Assembly (NCBI GenBank): GCA_002898895.1 | Contig: BEHS01000003.1 | Span: forward strand, 1-47,344 | Source of the DNA: a bacterium HR16 | GTDB lineage: Bacteria; Armatimonadota; HRBIN16 | Direction: 5' to 3' | Length of the DNA: 47,344 nucleotides | Shown here: positions 1-7,787 of the stretch, piece after piece | Layout of the letters: every line of letters begins with the position of its first letter | Position numbering within the stretch: position 1 is the first letter of the stretch | Position numbers and translations under genes: made by a program | Notes under the pieces: model-generated | The model's input: only the letters and a program-made list of their open reading frames with translations | Database searches by the model: none | What the model was told of the DNA's origin: nothing

Positions 1-244
1 CCAGCGCGTTGAACGCCCCAACGGGGATCGGGGTATTCGCCAGCGCGGTATGCCCGCGTCCGCCCAGCACCAGCTCCGCCCAGTGTATCCACAGGTCTAC
101 CAGTGTCACGCAGATGATACCGATAATCCAGGCGCGCGCGGTGAGCGCACGCCCCGTCGTGGTCGCTGCAGCAACAGGCTCCTGTACACGCGCTTGCGCT
201 ACGCTGGGCGAGTAGGGTACCGTCCATTTGCGCCACGAGAGCAT
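1..244 (-). CDS. N-terminal part of a multi-spanning membrane protein, cut by window edge
   Basis: This frame is open from an ATG at 244 to the window start, so only about 81 N-terminal residues are present. An in-frame TAA lies a few codons upstream, so the ATG at 244 is the first available. The translation has a short basic and Gln/Ala-rich head, then a hydrophobic segment starting around residue 37 (AWIIGIICVTLVDLWI), then an amphipathic stretch with AELVLGGRGH. The pattern resembles the N terminus of DUF6785/OPT-like membrane proteins found in Armatimonadota and Planctomycetes; that family call is tentative. It is divergent from the FapA-like gene at 444, with about 200 bp between the two starts. 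Confidence 0.6.
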   Translation of the reverse strand, partial: MLSWRKWTVPYSPSVAQARVQEPVAAATTTGRALTARAWIIGIICVTLVDLWIHWAELVLGGRGHTALANTPIPVGAFNAL

Positions 245-443
245 AGAGCGACCCCTGGTTCGCCAGATTTCTTAACCGTTTAATTGCCCTTTCTGAGCGA
301 AATCTCCTTCTGCCTTAGCAACGGTGCATCCCCTTCCGATAATAAAAGCGGACAGCGTTCCTCGCGTCGAGTGGTTTCGCAGAATAACTCCTCTGGCGCT
401 GTGCCGACGACTTTTCTCTGGAACCGGAATAGGGAGGTCACTC

Positions 444-1814
444 ATGGCACTGAAGCCTTCGTTGCGGGCTTCTGTGGACGGCAGCTTCTGGGTGTTCTTT
501 AACGAAGACAAAACTCAAGCGATACTGCTGGTTGCACCGCCTCAGGGTGACGGCAACCCCGTGCGGGTGGCAGAGGTCGTCCACGCTCTGGAAGAGATGG
601 GGGTTGCTTACGGCATCGACGAGCAGGCTATCCGCGACACGATAGAGCGCGCCTCAAACCTTGCGAGCAAGGTGCAGGCGGTCGTTGCGCAGGGCGTACC
701 ACCTGTTCACGGAACGGATGCAAAAGTGAATTACCGTTTACCGGAGGAGGTGGTGCTGCGTCCGTTGCCCCTGCTGCCCGATGGTAGCATCGACTATCTG
801 CAGCTGGACCCGGCGCGCTACGTTCAGGCGGGACAGCTGATTGCCACCGTTGTACCGGCACAGCATGGGCGCCCGGGACGCACGTTGACCTTTCCTCCGC
901 AAAACGTGCCTCAACGCCCCGGTAGAGATGCTAACTTGCGTGCGGGAGAGAACGTGCTCGCCTCCGACGACAACCTGCAGTTCACCGCGCAGAAGTCAGG
1001 CTATGTACACCTCTCCGGCGACAAGCTGATCTTGCTACCGGCGCAACCGATAACGGGCGACCTGCAGGGAGTGCAGGAGTTTAACGAGTCGCTGGTGCTA
1101 AAAGGCAATCTCCTGCCGGGTGCGCAGGTGCGCGTTCATGGAGACGTGGCAATCAGCGGGCGATGCGAAGAGGCTTCTCTCAACGCCAGAGGCACCTGCT
1201 ACCTGCGCGGCGGAGCGCAGCGTTCGAACATAGCAGCTGACGGGAACATCCTGCTGGGTGCAAGCGTCACGGATTGCACCCTCAGCACCCGCCATCAGGT
1301 GATTGCGTTGAACGCAAACGCGCAGATTGCAGGTGGGCGCATAGTGGCATTTGAGGGCATAGAGGCGTATACTATAGGTACGCCTGCGTGGACGCCCACC
1401 GAAGTGGTAGTGGGGGTAGACACTCTGGGCGATGAACGGCTCTTTGAGATTGCAGAGGAGATACGCCAATGTGAGGATAATATACAGAAAATCAACGCCG
1501 CCCTGCGCCCGTACGTGTCGGTCACCGTAGAGGTCGCTTCCTCCGAAAAGAAAGAGGCTATCCAGCGACTGATGACGCACCGCCGCCGCCTGGAGGCAAA
1601 GCTGAAGGAACTGCAACATGAGAAGCGCGCTATCACCATACAGGTCAATGCACCCACCCGGGCGGAGGTGGTGGTGCGAGGCACGATTTACCCGGGCGTG
1701 AAGGTGACCATCGGCAAGTACAGTTATCTGGTAGAAAGCGATTTACGAGCGGTTCGCTTCTTCGTCGTGCGTGGCGAGGCGCGAGTGCAGATGAGACCAC
1801 TGGACAAACTCTAG
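444..1814 (+). CDS. FapA/DUF342 family protein
   Basis: A 456-residue protein of the DUF342/FapA type. Evidence is the N-terminal segment with repeated VxQGVPPVHG-like and PARYVQAGQ motifs, a central run of short beta-helix-like repeats (GDVAISGRCEEA, GTCYLRGGAQ, GNILLGASVTDC), a charged coiled coil at roughly residues 345-405, and a C-terminal beta segment (RGTIYPGVKVTIG), the usual domain order. Family members are linked to flagellar placement or cell-surface functions; no flagellar gene is nearby, so the role here is unknown. ATG 444 is chosen because GGGAGG lies 7 bases upstream; an upstream in-frame start at 324 would add 40 unrelated residues. The small acidic gene at 1825 follows after 10 bp and is probably co-transcribed. 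Confidence 0.85.
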   Translation: MALKPSLRASVDGSFWVFFNEDKTQAILLVAPPQGDGNPVRVAEVVHALEEMGVAYGIDEQAIRDTIERASNLASKVQAVVAQGVPPVHGTDAKVNYRLPEEVVLRPLPLLPDGSIDYLQLDPARYVQAGQLIATVVPAQHGRPGRTLTFPPQNVPQRPGRDANLRAGENVLASDDNLQFTAQKSGYVHLSGDKLILLPAQPITGDLQGVQEFNESLVLKGNLLPGAQVRVHGDVAISGRCEEASLNARGTCYLRGGAQRSNIAADGNILLGASVTDCTLSTRHQVIALNANAQIAGGRIVAFEGIEAYTIGTPAWTPTEVVVGVDTLGDERLFEIAEEIRQCEDNIQKINAALRPYVSVTVEVASSEKKEAIQRLMTHRRRLEAKLKELQHEKRAITIQVNAPTRAEVVVRGTIYPGVKVTIGKYSYLVESDLRAVRFFVVRGEARVQMRPLDKL

Positions 1815-1824
1815 GAGAAGAGGC

Positions 1825-2172
1825 ATGAACAACGTGCGTCTGAACCGTTTAGTTCGTACCGAAAGCTCGGAAATCTATCTGATATGGCGCAACAACGAGC
1901 GAGTAGGGCAAGTAGACATCCACTATGCTGCTGGCACCATCTACGCCACCTTGCTACTGGAGGATGATTTCGCCCCGGAGCAGGAAGAGACTCTGGTGGC
2001 AATGATCGACGAGGACATCGTGTCAAGCTATATGCCTCGCTTCGAGCGGGAAGACTTCGTGGTGCACGTCTTCCGCGCCGAGGAGATCGGACGCTATACC
2101 GACCCCGGCATGGACATGGAAGATATCGAAGGCTTCGACTTCGAAGACGAGGACGAGGAGGAAGAGGACTAG
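1825..2172 (+). CDS. Small acidic hypothetical protein
   Basis: A 115-residue protein I do not recognise. The first 90 residues read as an ordinary alpha/beta fold (VRTESSEIYLIWRNNERVGQ, then an Asp/Glu-rich amphipathic stretch ending in FVVHVFRAEEIG). The last 20 or so residues are almost entirely Asp and Glu. There is no signal peptide or membrane segment. It has GGAGAAGAGGC upstream, starts 10 bp after the FapA-like gene and is likely in its operon, so a partner role is plausible. Its stop overlaps the stop region of the convergent gene 2169-2681 by 4 bp. Confidence 0.75.
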   Translation: MNNVRLNRLVRTESSEIYLIWRNNERVGQVDIHYAAGTIYATLLLEDDFAPEQEETLVAMIDEDIVSSYMPRFEREDFVVHVFRAEEIGRYTDPGMDMEDIEGFDFEDEDEEEED

Positions 2173-2681
2173 CCGTCCTCACCCGAAGCAGTAACCTTGC
2201 GGGCACGCTCCACCCATTTGCCCCGTCGATAGCGCAAGAGGAAGTCGCGCACTTTCGCCGCCCGCTGCACCTCACCCAAGGACAGGTAAGTGCGCATCAG
2301 CAGGTAGTGCGCCTCCCCATCCCAGTCAAAACCCCGATTGCCGAAGCGCGAGAAAGGCTCGAGCGCCGCTCGCGCCGCATGCCACAGGTGTTTCTGCACC
2401 GCCGTCCGCCCCAGCTGCTTCAGGCGGTTGTACGATTGGCGTACATGGTATAGCATCATCTGCACCAGCACGAACACCACAATAAAGTTCAGTATCAAAA
2501 AACTCACCTGTCCTATCCTCAACAGCGCCGCCAGAACGGTCATCACCAGCGGCGCCACGAACATCAGGATGGTTATCCACAGTGTGTATCGCCACCATAT
2601 CAGGCGCAGCTCGCGCTGTGCCTGTTCGATAATCGCCTGCTCGGTGGCAGGTTTGCGTTCACCGTCTGCTTTCCGTGCCAT
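2169..2681 (-). CDS. Two-TM membrane protein with helical C-terminal domain
   Basis: A 170-residue protein with two predicted membrane helices, roughly residues 32-56 (WITILMFVAPLVMTVLAALL) and 62-80 (SFLILNFIVVFVLVQMML). A cytoplasmic helical tail follows, with a TPR-like element (AHYLLMRTYLSLGEVQRAAK). ATG 2681 is preferred over the GTG at 2693 because GAGGA sits the right distance upstream. The upstream permease gene stops at 2690, so the two are coupled at the end of the ABC operon. It has no Walker motifs and is not the missing ATPase. Function unknown. Confidence 0.75.
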   Translation of the reverse strand: MARKADGERKPATEQAIIEQAQRELRLIWWRYTLWITILMFVAPLVMTVLAALLRIGQVSFLILNFIVVFVLVQMMLYHVRQSYNRLKQLGRTAVQKHLWHAARAALEPFSRFGNRGFDWDGEAHYLLMRTYLSLGEVQRAAKVRDFLLRYRRGKWVERARKVTASGEDG

Positions 2682-2689
2682 AGTTATCC

Positions 2690-3700
2690 TCACACCAGTC
2701 TTTCACGCCTGAGCAGAGCGATAAAGAACGGCGCGCCCAGTAGAGCAGTGATCACCCCTACAGGTATCTCCGCCGGGCGTGCAATGCTCCGCGCCAGCGT
2801 ATCCGCCCACACCATCAGCACTGCGCCCAGCACCGCCGCGCTCCAGAACAGCTGCCGATGGTCGGCACCGAACAGCCGTCGCGCGATGTGCGGAACCACC
2901 AGCCCCACGAATCCGATGATACCGCTGACCGACACCGCCGCTGCGGTGCACAACGCCGCCAGCACAATCGCCCACCGCTTCAGCTTCTCTACCTCAAAGC
3001 CCAGGTGCGCCGCGCTCTCTTCGCCCAGCGCGAAGGCGTTCAACCCATAAGCCATCGCGCGTAATCCCACAAAGCCCAGCACCACAAACGGCAGGAGCAA
3101 TCGCACGCGCGTCCACTCGGCATCGGCGAAGCTGCCCATCAGCCAGAACAGCACACGTCCCACATCCGCCCCCGCCAGCGTGAGCATCAGCGTCACCACC
3201 GACCACATGAACGAACCCACCACAATCCCTGCCAGCAGGAACACCGATACGCGCAACACCCCCTCCCGCCGTGCTACCATCAGCACCAGCGCTGTGGCAG
3301 CAATCGCGCACACAAAAGCGGCCAGCGGCACGCCGAAACCGTGCCATCTCGCCTCCCATCCTGCCAGCACCGCCGCCGACGCACCCATCGCCGCACCGGA
3401 GGAGACGCCAATCGTGTAGGGGTCGGCGAGGTCGTTGCGCAGTAAGCCCTGCAGAATCACGCCCGCCACGCTGAGCAACACGCCCACCATCGCCGCCATC
3501 GTCATGCGGGGCAGGCGTAACTGCCACACTATCACACTCACACTATCACTGGAGGAACTGCCTTCCCGCAGGATACGCCATACCTGCTGAGGCAGCAAAA
3601 TCTCACTGCCGAGGCATAGCGCCGCTACTGCCGTCATTACCGCGAGCACAATCAGTAACACGCCGACCGCCCCGTAACGCCTGCGCGAACCCGATGGCAT
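2690..3700 (-). CDS. FecCD/BtuC-type ABC transporter permease (cobalamin/heme/iron-siderophore)
   Basis: A 336-residue inner-membrane permease with the typical size (about 330) and about 10 hydrophobic helices. Family motifs are visible: GVLLSVAGVILQGLLRNDLA and DPYTIGVSSGAAMG near the N-terminal third, FVGLVVPHIARRLFGADHR toward the end, and a C-terminal PAEIPVGVITALLGAPFF. These are hallmarks of the BtuC/FhuB/FecCD family, which imports vitamin B12, heme or ferric siderophores with a BtuF-type binding protein and a BtuD-type ATPase. The binding-protein gene lies 4 bp upstream on the same strand. No ATPase gene is adjacent. The exact substrate cannot be told from sequence alone. Confidence 0.92.
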   Translation of the reverse strand: MPSGSRRRYGAVGVLLIVLAVMTAVAALCLGSEILLPQQVWRILREGSSSSDSVSVIVWQLRLPRMTMAAMVGVLLSVAGVILQGLLRNDLADPYTIGVSSGAAMGASAAVLAGWEARWHGFGVPLAAFVCAIAATALVLMVARREGVLRVSVFLLAGIVVGSFMWSVVTLMLTLAGADVGRVLFWLMGSFADAEWTRVRLLLPFVVLGFVGLRAMAYGLNAFALGEESAAHLGFEVEKLKRWAIVLAALCTAAAVSVSGIIGFVGLVVPHIARRLFGADHRQLFWSAAVLGAVLMVWADTLARSIARPAEIPVGVITALLGAPFFIALLRRERLV

Positions 3701-3704
3701 CGGC

Positions 3705-4535
3705 TCAACCCCTCTGTGCTTTGGAGATGATGGTCTTCAGCAGCTCCAGTCCCCTCAGCAGGCGGGGCGTGGGGCGCACGAACAGGTTGGAGTCCACGCT
3801 GTACACCTGCTTATTTTGCACCGCTTTGAGACGCTTTAGCACGGGGTGCTCGTATAGCGGAGACAGACGGTTTTCGGGTACGGTGGTGATGATGATGTCG
3901 GGGTTGCGCACCAGCAGCGCCTCCGCAGAGAGGGGGTAGTAGTTCGTTCCGCCATCCGCTGCGACGTTGCGCCCACCAGCCAGGCGAATCATATCGTCCA
4001 CAAACAGGTCGCGCCCCGCCACCCACATCGGCAGAGGCTCCACGTTCAGCGTGAACAGCACGCCGGGCTTTGTCGCCGATGCGGAGCGCGAGCGCGCCTC
4101 TCTTTCCGCCTGATGAAACCGCTGCGCCAGGGATTCGGCTTGTCTGTCGTGTCCTGTCGCCGCGCCCAGCAAACGGATGACGCGCGCAACATCCAGCCAC
4201 GTTTTGGGGGCGATTACCAGCAGGGGAAGCTTCAGTCGCTCCAGCGTGGGGATGAAGCGACGGTTGAGCACGCCGTCCGCCACCACCAGGTCCGGGCGCA
4301 GGGCAACTACCGCCTCCACGTTGGTGCGCATGTCGCCCACCTTAGGAAGTCGCTTCGCTTCGGGTGGATAGTCACAGTAGCTGGTAACGCCCACCACCTG
4401 CTTGCCCGCGCCGACTGCAAAGAGCACCTCGGTGGTGCCGGGCGTGAGCGACACGACGCGCCTGGGCGGTGATTTCAGGGTCAACGTTTTGCCACGAAAG
4501 TCAGTGATGCGACGTGGAAATGTTGTTGGCGGCAT
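3705..4535 (-). CDS. BtuF/FhuD-type substrate-binding protein lacking a visible signal peptide
   Basis: A 276-residue helical-backbone metal/cobalamin-receptor protein. Visible motifs are RVVSLTPGTTEVLFAVGAG near the N terminus, GVTSYCDYPPEAK, VEAVVALRPDLVVADG, and a C-terminal NKQVYSVDSNLFVRPTPRLL, all standard for the periplasmic-binding-protein-2 family paired with BtuC-type permeases. ATG 4535 is preceded by AGGAGGAAGG. A longer start at TTG 4559 would overlap the RBS, and an in-frame TAA lies at about 4563-4565. Neither start gives a signal peptide or lipobox, although the protein must work outside the inner membrane. A promoter lies just upstream (4569-4597). Export route unclear; function as transporter component is likely. 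Confidence 0.85.
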   Translation of the reverse strand: MPPTTFPRRITDFRGKTLTLKSPPRRVVSLTPGTTEVLFAVGAGKQVVGVTSYCDYPPEAKRLPKVGDMRTNVEAVVALRPDLVVADGVLNRRFIPTLERLKLPLLVIAPKTWLDVARVIRLLGAATGHDRQAESLAQRFHQAEREARSRSASATKPGVLFTLNVEPLPMWVAGRDLFVDDMIRLAGGRNVAADGGTNYYPLSAEALLVRNPDIIITTVPENRLSPLYEHPVLKRLKAVQNKQVYSVDSNLFVRPTPRLLRGLELLKTIISKAQRG

Positions 4536-4568
4536 CCTTCCTCCTCTACCATAGAGCAACCGTTAAAC

Positions 4569-4597
4569 ATTATACATGCCTTGTGGGAACTTGTCGA
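4569..4597 (-). promoter_or_regulatory. Sigma-70 promoter for the BtuF/BtuC operon
   Basis: On the minus strand a TCGACA -35 box (4592-4597) and a perfect TATAAT -10 box (4569-4574) are separated by exactly 17 bases, with TG one base before the -10. The start of transcription would fall near 4562, giving a leader of about 27 bases to the ATG at 4535. No cobalamin-riboswitch-like sequence fits in so short a leader. Confidence 0.7.
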
Positions 4598-4610
4598 GGC
4601 GCAAAGCACC

Positions 4611-4637
4611 GCAAGGGCGGCTACAGACCGCCCTTGC
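4611..4637. terminator. 10-bp perfect hairpin between minus-strand genes
   Basis: GCAAGGGCGG, a 7-base loop, then CCGCCCTTGC. It lies downstream of the small membrane protein gene (stop at 4698) and upstream of the btuF-like promoter, so it is best placed to end the upstream minus-strand transcript. There is no T-run on the minus strand; only TTT follows on the plus strand. It is therefore an imperfect intrinsic terminator or an mRNA-stabilising stem. Confidence 0.4.
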
Positions 4638-4697
4638 TTTATGTGAACCCACCGAAGGGAGGGGCATACGATGTTTTGGGCGCTTGCCACCTCCAAT

Positions 4698-4859
4698 CTA
4701 CTGAGTCGGCACGGGTATGCCTCCGGGCGGATTAGGAGCAGGTGGTTTGGCGGTGCGCACACCTTCTGGTGCAGTAGCCCGAAAGTAGAAGAAGATGACC
4801 GCCGCCACGACGACCACAACCACCACGATAGCCACTATCGGGTTGATCTCTTTCTTCAT
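4698..4859 (-). CDS. Small single-pass membrane protein
   Basis: A 53-residue protein: short lysine-rich head (MKKEINP), one valine-rich transmembrane helix (IVAIVVVVVVVAAVIFFYF, residues 8-26), then a proline-rich tail (KPPAPNPPGGIPVPTQ). ATG 4859 has AGGAGG 6 bases upstream; a longer reading frame upstream lacks an RBS. The tail would lie on one side of the membrane as a flexible tether. It follows the prepilin-like gene by 80 bp on the same strand, with a strong hairpin in between. No known family was recognised. Confidence 0.65.
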   Translation of the reverse strand: MKKEINPIVAIVVVVVVVAAVIFFYFRATAPEGVRTAKPPAPNPPGGIPVPTQ

Positions 4860-4893
4860 CGCATCCTCCTCTGTTGATGACGCGCATTGCTGC

Positions 4894-4928
4894 GCAGGGT
4901 TGTCGAAGCCTCTCCCCGACAACCCTGC
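4894..4928. repeat. 12-bp inverted repeat (intergenic hairpin)
   Basis: GCAGGGTTGTCG at 4894-4905 is followed by an 11-base spacer and its exact reverse complement at 4917-4928. It lies 11 bases after the stop of the prepilin-like gene and before the small membrane protein start. No T-run follows on the minus strand, so it may be a processing or stability stem, or a weak terminator between the two genes. Confidence 0.5.
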
Positions 4929-4939
4929 TTTGATGCTTC

Positions 4940-5698
4940 TTACTGCTGCGGACTCATGTCTGCGCTCCACGGATAGTAAATCATCCGGTAGAACAGATAC
5001 TGGCTCTCGCCCGGTCCGCGCTGGCGCGGGGTCTTGGTGATGTCCATCAGGTTCTGCAGGAACTGCTTGGTGTAGTACTTGACGTGCCCGTCCATGTGGA
5101 TGCAGTTCATGCCGTCGTTATGGCGGAAAGCAAGTCGCTGTCCTTCGGGGCCGCCGTCGGGCTGTCCGCTGCCGTACACCCACCAGGCGTTATCTCCCCA
5201 ACCGGAGCCGTCGTTCGCTTTCACTTCATAGAAGGCGATGCGCTCGGCGGGGTATTTAAGCGTCTCCGTGTTCCACGTGCCATCCGGTGAGACCACACAC
5301 TGCACGATACCGTAGACGCTGATGCCGTACGATTTGCCACGGTACTCCAGCCATGGGTCGTAGTTCTGGGTATTATCCCAGTCCAAAGCGGTCGAAGGCA
5401 GTCCATGGCTGGGGCACTTGAAAATGCCTTTGTTCTTCACGTACGGGTAGAGCATACCGTTCCAGCAGTATCCGAAACGGTCGAACGTCCAGAAGGTGTC
5501 TCGCATGGAAGTGTAGTCGTAATCCTGCAGGTACATCATCATGGCGAGACCGATTTGCTTCATGTTGGACAAGCATGACGCCTGTCGTGCCTTCTCCCGA
5601 GCCTGTGCGAAGACCGGGAACAGAATCGCTGCCAGTATCGCGATAATCGCGATAACCACCAGCAGCTCAATGAGCGTAAAACCGCGACGTGATTTCAT
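4940..5698 (-). CDS. DUF1559-type prepilin-like protein with H-X9-DG motif
   Basis: A 252-residue protein with a type IV pilin/pseudopilin N terminus: basic MKSRRG, cleavage before F7, then the [20 protein letters not shown] helix. The Armatimonadota/Planctomycetes signature [16 protein letters not shown] follows, and the C-terminal 'H-X9-DG' element is [17 protein letters not shown] prepilin peptidase would cut after the Gly and the protein would stay in the membrane or enter a pseudopilus. ATG 5698 has GGAGGG 7-8 bases upstream; the ORF start at 5713 would precede that RBS. It begins 22 bp after the stop of the GntR-type regulator and is probably transcribed with it. Confidence 0.9.
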   Translation of the reverse strand: MKSRRGFTLIELLVVIAIIAILAAILFPVFAQAREKARQASCLSNMKQIGLAMMMYLQDYDYTSMRDTFWTFDRFGYCWNGMLYPYVKNKGIFKCPSHGLPSTALDWDNTQNYDPWLEYRGKSYGISVYGIVQCVVSPDGTWNTETLKYPAERIAFYEVKANDGSGWGDNAWWVYGSGQPDGGPEGQRLAFRHNDGMNCIHMDGHVKYYTKQFLQNLMDITKTPRQRGPGESQYLFYRMIYYPWSADMSPQQ

Positions 5699-5720
5699 CG
5701 TGAGACCCTCCATATGGTTT

Positions 5721-6833
5721 TCAGGTTGTCAATCTGTCTGAGCGCGGCGGTGCGCACGAATCGCGCAGCACCACCTGAGCGGGTATCTCTACCCGCTGTG
5801 GAACCGGTTTGCCCTCCATCATGTCCATCAGCAGGCGCACGCCGGTGCGCGCCATCTGCTCGAGGTCTACACGCACCGACGACAGAGGCGGCTGCATGGT
5901 GGTGCAGAAAGGCTCGTCATCGAAACCGATGAGCGAGAGCTCTTCCGGCACCCGTACGTTCATCTCCGTAATCGCGGGATAGGCGAACGCCAGCAGGATG
6001 TCCGACGCTCCCACGATAGCCGTCAGGGGTGGACGTACTTCCAGCAGCCGCTTCAACGCCTCCTGAACCGTTGGGCGAGGCTGACCGTGCTGCATCACCC
6101 AGTTTGCCTCGGGGATGATGCCCGCTTCTTGCAGTGCCTGCATGTAGCCCTCGAAACGCTGGGCGTAGTGAGGCATGTAGTGACCGGTGAAGAAGCCGAT
6201 GCGTCGATGTCCCAACCGAATCAGCTCACGCACCGCCAGATAGGTGCCCTCACGGTTCGCCTGCACCACGCGGGGAACCGGAACCTCGGGCTCGGCATCT
6301 ACCACCACCACCGGGTAACCCCGCCGCTGCATCCACAGCAGACCTTCATCGTGCAGGGGACCGAACACCAGTGCGGCGTCGAAACGGTGATGTCGTTCCC
6401 ATTCCTGCAGGTAGCTGGCGGACGCGCTTTTGTCGGGGAAATGGAGTAGCAGGCTCCCCCACAGATGCCGGGCGCACTCCTCTGCAGCAGCGTGCAACAT
6501 GCGCATCTCGCCCACCGAGTAGGAGGGACGCGCGCCCGGTATCTGCCAGGTGTAGATGAGGGCAACCAGGTGCTGTTGCACCGGCTGTTTCGGACGACTG
6601 GCGGCGATGACAGTTCCCCGTCGAGTCCGTTCCACCACCCCTCTCTGCGCCAGCAGGGTCAACGCACGCTCGGCGGTCTGGTAGCTGATACCGTAGTGTC
6701 GGGCGATGGCGCGAGCAGACCAGAGCGGGGTGCCCGGCGTTAACTGCCCCGAGCTGACCGCTGCCTCCACTTGCTCTACAATTTGCACGTAGAGCGGTGT
6801 GCGCAGATGCGGGTTCAGATGTAACGGTATCAT
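5721..6833 (-). CDS. GntR-headed, LacI-sensor transcriptional regulator
   Basis: A 370-residue regulator. Residues 1-75 form a GntR winged helix ([19 protein letters not shown], then [20 protein letters not shown], with the wing at VVERTRRGT). Residues of about 85-365 form a periplasmic-binding-like LacI/RbsR sensor ([50 protein letters not shown]). This is the AraR-type layout used for sugar-responsive repression. Its likely operon partner is the prepilin-like gene immediately downstream. A promoter with a TTGACA box lies upstream (6882-6910), and GCTATGA-type direct repeats next to the start could be its operator. Ligand unknown. Confidence 0.9.
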   Translation of the reverse strand: MIPLHLNPHLRTPLYVQIVEQVEAAVSSGQLTPGTPLWSARAIARHYGISYQTAERALTLLAQRGVVERTRRGTVIAASRPKQPVQQHLVALIYTWQIPGARPSYSVGEMRMLHAAAEECARHLWGSLLLHFPDKSASASYLQEWERHHRFDAALVFGPLHDEGLLWMQRRGYPVVVVDAEPEVPVPRVVQANREGTYLAVRELIRLGHRRIGFFTGHYMPHYAQRFEGYMQALQEAGIIPEANWVMQHGQPRPTVQEALKRLLEVRPPLTAIVGASDILLAFAYPAITEMNVRVPEELSLIGFDDEPFCTTMQPPLSSVRVDLEQMARTGVRLLMDMMEGKPVPQRVEIPAQVVLRDSCAPPRSDRLTT

Positions 6834-7182
6834 CTTTTCCCAGTCCTTTGCTATGACTGCTATGATTACTTCATTGCTTATACTCTACACTATGTTAAGC
6901 CGTTTGTCAAGGGGTTTTCCCCCTTTTTTGTGCTGGGTTTTGGGAAAAAGCAAAAGATAGAGGTCATCGCGTTTTATTGAGCAGATTTATGGCATGATAT
7001 ACCTGTTTATAGTCGTTAAATTGTGAGTAATACACATCCTTTTCGACTCGGCGCGATGTGGCATCTTCTCTCCTCTTCGCACACTCTCTAATCACGAGAG
7101 GAATTTAACTGATGTGTGCTATGATTTTCACGATGAACTTATGCTATGTGCTATGATGGAAGAACCCTGTAGCTGCAGGCTA
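6834..7182. other. Intergenic region upstream of the regulator
   Basis: About 350 bp, AT-richer than its surroundings. It holds the minus-strand promoter of the regulator (6882-6910) and several copies of GCTATGA(T/C) at 6850, 6859, 7118 and 7150. The copies at 7115-7125 and 7147-7157 are exact 11-mers (TGTGCTATGAT) 32 bp apart. No convincing gene was seen; a 14-codon ORF at 7112-7156 has a fair RBS but no other support. Confidence 0.5.
6882..6910 (-). promoter_or_regulatory. Promoter of the GntR/LacI-type regulator gene
   Basis: Minus strand: consensus TTGACA (6905-6910), 17-base spacer, TAGAGT (6882-6887), with TG just before the -10. The start would be near 6875, giving a leader of about 42 bases to ATG 6833. 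GCTATGAC and GCTATGAT at 6850-6866 fall between the start site and the gene, where a repressor could block transcription. Confidence 0.6.
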
Positions 7183-7641
7183 ATGAACTTTGAAAAAGTA
7201 ACTAAAGCGATGTTGTGCTACTGGTCTGCCAGGGTTCCTTCCCGGGGAGGGCGAGGCTCCGTCCGAGCGGTTAGCCCCCCTGTAGTCCCCCCGCAAGCAG
7301 GGGGACACAATACTCCTCCCCGCGTGCGGGGAGGTGGGGTGGGGCGAATCGGCTCACCCGGAGGTTCGCCCTCCAGGTATGGCAATGCAGCAATCCCTCT
7401 GGAGGGCGAGGCTCCGTCCGAGCCGTCCTTTCCGGTCACGACGGAGCGCGCCCCCCGCCGAAGCCAGCCTGCGTAAGGGAAGCGCAACCTGAAGGTTGCA
7501 GCTACAACCCTGCGAAGGCAGGGTCTGGTTTGAAAGGGTGCGGCTTTAGCCGCAAACCCGTGCCCAGCATTCCCTTGCCCGCACAGGGGGAGGAGCAGGA
7601 AGTGCTCGTCGCATAGATGCGACTATTTTTTCAAAGTTCAT
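7183..7641. repeat. 459-bp block of palindromic repeats bracketed by 15-bp inverted repeats
   Basis: The block is bounded by ATGAACTTTGAAAAA (7183-7197) and its exact reverse complement (7627-7641). Inside are copies of the dispersed GGAGGGCGAGGCTCC palindrome (about 7244-7376 with an internal insertion, and 7402-7435 as a half copy). Three back-to-back hairpins follow: GCAACC/GGTTGC (7484-7499), ACCCTGC/GCAGGGT (7507-7524) and TGCGGCT/AGCCGCA (7539-7554). Next to the right border, GTCGC/GCGAC (about 7608-7624) runs into a T-stretch. No transposase frame is present. It could be a MITE-like non-autonomous element or an accumulation of REP-like units. Confidence 0.55.
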
Positions 7642-7696
7642 CAGGTTGCGGCTATATTCTCTCACAGAATTTTTCCTCCGCACGAGCCTCGAACGA

Positions 7697-7725
7697 TTGA
7701 CAGGTTTGTCATAGCAACATATAAT
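7697..7725 (+). promoter_or_regulatory. Consensus sigma-70 promoter with overlapping palindrome, for the second prepilin-like gene
   Basis: TTGACA (7697-7702), exactly 17 bases, TATAAT (7720-7725): a full match to the housekeeping consensus. The -35 overlaps the perfect palindrome TGACA-GGTT-TGTCA (7698-7711), a possible repressor operator. Predicted start is near 7732, with a leader of about 55 bases to ATG 7788. Confidence 0.8.
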
Positions 7726-7787
7726 AGGAAGTACAGTTATGCCCTTAATCTACCGGGCAAAATCACCAGTGGGAGGTGTGCACAGTC

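Noticed and set aside
4560-4680. Possible riboswitch upstream of the BtuF-type gene
   Set aside because: No cobalamin-riboswitch core was seen and the mapped promoter leaves only about 27 bases of leader.
6909-6929. AAGGGG-TTTTC-CCCCTT followed by TTTT on the plus strand, like an intrinsic terminator
   Set aside because: No plus-strand gene lies upstream; the same bases include the -35 of the minus-strand regulator promoter and an A-tract upstream of it, so they fit the promoter better.
7112-7156. 14-codon ORF with GAGAGGAA upstream, possible leader peptide
   Set aside because: No downstream gene or attenuator structure fits, and it lies within GCTATGAT repeats that explain the sequence otherwise.
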